Origin: CPC320 sp002336405
GTDB lineage: Bacteria > Pseudomonadota > Alphaproteobacteria > Rhodobacterales > Rhodobacteraceae
Direction of reading: 5' to 3'
Assembly (NCBI GenBank): GCA_949372595.1
Contig: CASIAN010000032.1
Span: forward strand, 8,953 to 72,952
DNA: 64,000 nt
A program made the translations under genes and the position numbers. Under the pieces are notes generated by a model. That model did not search any database and had not been told where the DNA came from. It saw nothing but the letters and a program-made list of their open reading frames with translations. Shown one piece after another: positions 61,607 to 64,000 of the stretch. Positions within the stretch are counted from its first letter, which is position 1. Each line of letters starts with the position of its first letter.

Positions 61607-64000
61607 TTAGCTCCGGATCTGAATGATGGTTTGTGTCAGCTGAGTGGATGTTTCAATCGCCTTTGAAGACGCTTGGAAGTTCCGCTGCGCTGTAATCAGG
61701 TTCACCAGCTCTTCTGTGATATCCACGTTAGAGCGTTCAAGAGATCCTGACTGGATTGAGCCAAAGCCTTCACTACCGGCCTCACCAACCGTTGGCGTCC
61801 CGGAGACCGCGGTCTCCACATAGGTCGCGTTACCAATCTGTTTCAGACCGTTTTGGTTGTTGAAGTTCGCCATCACCAGCTTGCCCAGCGGTTTGTTCTG
61901 ACCGTTGGTATAGTTGGCCCGCAACAACCCTGTGGCATCAATTTCCAAACCGTCGAGACGACCGGAGGTGAAACCATCCTGATTTAGGTTGTTAACCGCA
62001 AACGGTGTCGCAAGCTGGGTCGAAGCACTATAGTCCATATCCAGCGAGATCGAGAACCCACTGGCTTGCTGCTCATAGCGCACCTTGTTTTTCGGGCTGA
62101 CAATTTCACCAGACTTACTGAAGGTGATTTCCCCCTCATCAAGGTAAAGCGGATAGAAATCTTCCACCAAGTTGGCCGGCGGGTTGGTCACAGTTTCGCC
62201 ATTTTCATCAACATAAAGCGGCACACCATCAGCGTTAGTCGCCTGCACCAGATTGGTGATTTGCGGCACCGATCCAACACCCAGTGCCACATCGTCAAGT
62301 CCAAGGCGCGAAGCACCCTTGACCTTAATCGTCGACGTGTCACCCGTGGTACCTGTCGTAAAGGTGAAGTTGTTTGTCGCCGCTATCATAGGCAACCTTT
62401 ACTCCGCCAACCGCAACGCCTGTGGTCGGATCAGAGATCTGGTTAATCCGGGTTTCCAAAGCAGCTCGCCAACGTGCCACCAACATAGTTCCCTGGCGGA
62501 ACTTTGATGATACCGGCCACGCCGTTCACCGAGATGTTGAACGTGGTATCCCCGGTGATGTCTGACATCGCAGAAGATCTCGTTCAGCGGTTCGTTCGCA
62601 GATGCACCCGTCGCGACCGCAGGGTCCGATTGCAGACCACGTCCCGCTTGGAAGAAGATCGATTTTGCCGCACCAACACCCATCAGGTCACTGTTGCCAA
62701 CCGCCAACGTCCGCGAACCTGAATCAACCGAGTTATCAAGGATCGACCCATTTTCAGCATTAATCGAAAACCGACCAACCTGAATGTTAGAGGCTGGCTG
62801 CGCGCTATCAACGCTCAATGCTCCATTGATTGGTACCTCTTCACCACTGGTACCACTGGCAAACGTAAAGGTTTGGCTGTCACTATTATAGGCAACATCT
62901 ACCCCAAAACGTTTGGCACTAATCTGCAACTCTGTGCCGTCAGTCACAAACGGTTGACCCAGAACTTGCGTGTCACTGCCGATGGTGACGGTCCTCGCTG
63001 TTCCTGCATCAGGAATACCCAGATTGTTCGTGCTGTCGGCAGTAGGTGAACCCGAAACAGAGATTGCCCGGAAGTTGCCATCAGTACCTGGCCCAATCTG
63101 GGTGTGGTTCACACCAAACTTAAACACCTGATTGAAGTTGTCATACTCAATAGTCACCGGCGGATCCAACTCATCCACCCAGTTATCTGAGATGTTGGTC
63201 GACAAGGTAGTCAAACCAAAGTCTGTCAATGTCTGTATCTGTTAGTTGTGTCAATCTGAGTGTCAATATTGGTAAAGATGGAAGTCTGGGTATGAGCCCA
63301 TGTAAGCGTGCTATTACTGCGTGTCAGAGTGTAGGTGTTACCATTATCGGTCATGGAATCTAAGCCTGCTGCTGCAAGTTGAGCCCGTATTGCCTCAGCT
63401 ATGTCCGCTGAAGTTGAGGAGCCAGCTGCGATATCCACGTCGACATTAACGTCTTCACCAAACAACGAGTCGATCTTGAACTGAACAGTGGTTGCAACTG
63501 TCGTCGTGCCCTCCCAATCCACTGTCACACCGATACTATTGCCGAGCGTCGCTCCTGAGAAAGAAAAAGACAAGTCAGATTGTTCTGCTCCGGCATCACT
63601 GCGCACTGTGATCTGAGTGTTAGCGGCTCCATCACTATTTAGTGAACCACTTGCACCTCCCAAGAGGGAATAATTGCCGGTAGAAGCAGCCATTGCTGCT
63701 TCTATGGCTGTGGTAACGGCGGCTGCGTTGTCGCCAAGCGCAACAGTTGCAACAACATTCTGGGCGGTTCCATCTGGCATAGTCAAATTAAATTCTAGAT
63801 TGGTAGCGCCAGTCACACCGCCGCCAGCCACCGCAACATCTATTTTGACCACCAGCCAATCGTTAAAGTGACAGCGGTGGCCGTGTTGCCACCATCCAGA
63901 GCGATCGCGGACGGTGTAAGTACGGTCGTTGCCTTCGCCGAGAAATCTCGCATGTTTAGCGCTGTAAGTGCCTTGACATCGGCATCTGAGTAACCGTGAC
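61607..64000 (-). CDS. flgE: Flagellar hook protein FlgE, partial and multiply frameshifted
   Basis: Continues beyond base 64000. The C-terminus is canonical (GSLERSNVDITEELVNLITA, QRNFQASSKAIETSTQLTQT). Upstream, protein-like segments change frame at about 62395, 62460, 62575, 63235 and 63850: for example SDITGDTTFNISVNGVAG and ETRINQISDPTTGVAVGGV occupy different frames between the long open stretches 63229-62580 and 62395-61607. Five frame changes in 2.4 kb are too many for one event. The visible part is already about 800 codons, larger than most FlgE. FlgE polymerises into the hook. Confidence 0.82.

Noticed and set aside
54240..63860. Programmed ribosomal frameshifting in flgK/flgE
   Set aside because: Several changes of different sign within short distances and no common slippery motif; error or decay is simpler.
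1..64000. tRNA or rRNA genes
   Set aside because: No T-loop (GGTTCGAATCC-like) with matching acceptor stem or rRNA core sequence was seen by eye in the intergenic spaces.

Overview
The window looks like a marine alphaproteobacterium of the Rhodobacterales (Roseobacter-type) at moderate GC. Supporting this are the DUF1285–MoxR–DUF58–DUF4159 block, the reductive pyrimidine operon with RutR-type regulators, the phnN/DUF1045 pair, and a flagellar set resembling the Fla1 system of Rhodobacter sphaeroides (FlhG, FliA, rod-only FlgJ, separate SltF-like muramidase, sigma-54 promoters). I found no rRNA, tRNA, CRISPR array, intact insertion sequence or integrase. The assignment rests on gene content and remembered family features, not on a database search.

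Layout. 1-4545 (minus): a zinc-acquisition operon read as zur, a 43-residue membrane peptide, znuC, znuB, znuA and two COG0523 GTPases; a Zur-box-like palindrome lies upstream, and znuA is frameshifted inside an 18-bp His/Glu-rich repeat. 4626-7372: two small Cys-rich proteins followed by gene remains (WD40 protein, ParB-like protein, an unidentified C-terminal fragment) and two large hairpins. 7373-18104: polA, rluE, a DUF1285 protein, then a tightly overlapping four-gene MoxR/DUF58/DUF4159/membrane-protein operon. 18202-21270: a LacI-type regulator and the remains of a C-P lyase locus (intact DUF1045 and phnN, decayed phnL). 21563-26689: a small catabolic cluster (Asp/Glu racemase-fold enzyme, SDR, Zn-alcohol dehydrogenase, aldehyde dehydrogenase, GntR regulator) of unknown substrate.

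26828-37548: a complete reductive pyrimidine pathway. It has an NMT1/ThiY-type ABC importer, dihydropyrimidinase, N-carbamoyl-beta-alanine amidohydrolase, PreT and PreA, with two tandem RutR-like TetR regulators in the middle. Operator-like palindromes sit in the two control regions. 37674-44401: LysR regulator, xdhA-xdhB-xdhC (xanthine dehydrogenase) and a BKACE-type beta-keto acid cleavage enzyme. Together the window covers uptake and breakdown of both pyrimidines and purines.

44636-64000: a flagellar region. flhG, fliA and an uncharacterised coupled gene read rightward. flgE-F-G-H-I-J-K-L, an SltF-like transglycosylase and an extra FlgF/FlgG-family rod protein read leftward. Three -24/-12 sigma-54 promoter matches precede flhG, flgG and sltF. 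FlgK (about 2,350 codons) and FlgL (741) are several times the usual size because of inserted repeated modules, some shared between the two proteins. flgE, flgI and flgK carry clusters of frame changes while their neighbours are intact. Either the sequence has local errors there or the flagellar locus is decaying; the reads would decide.
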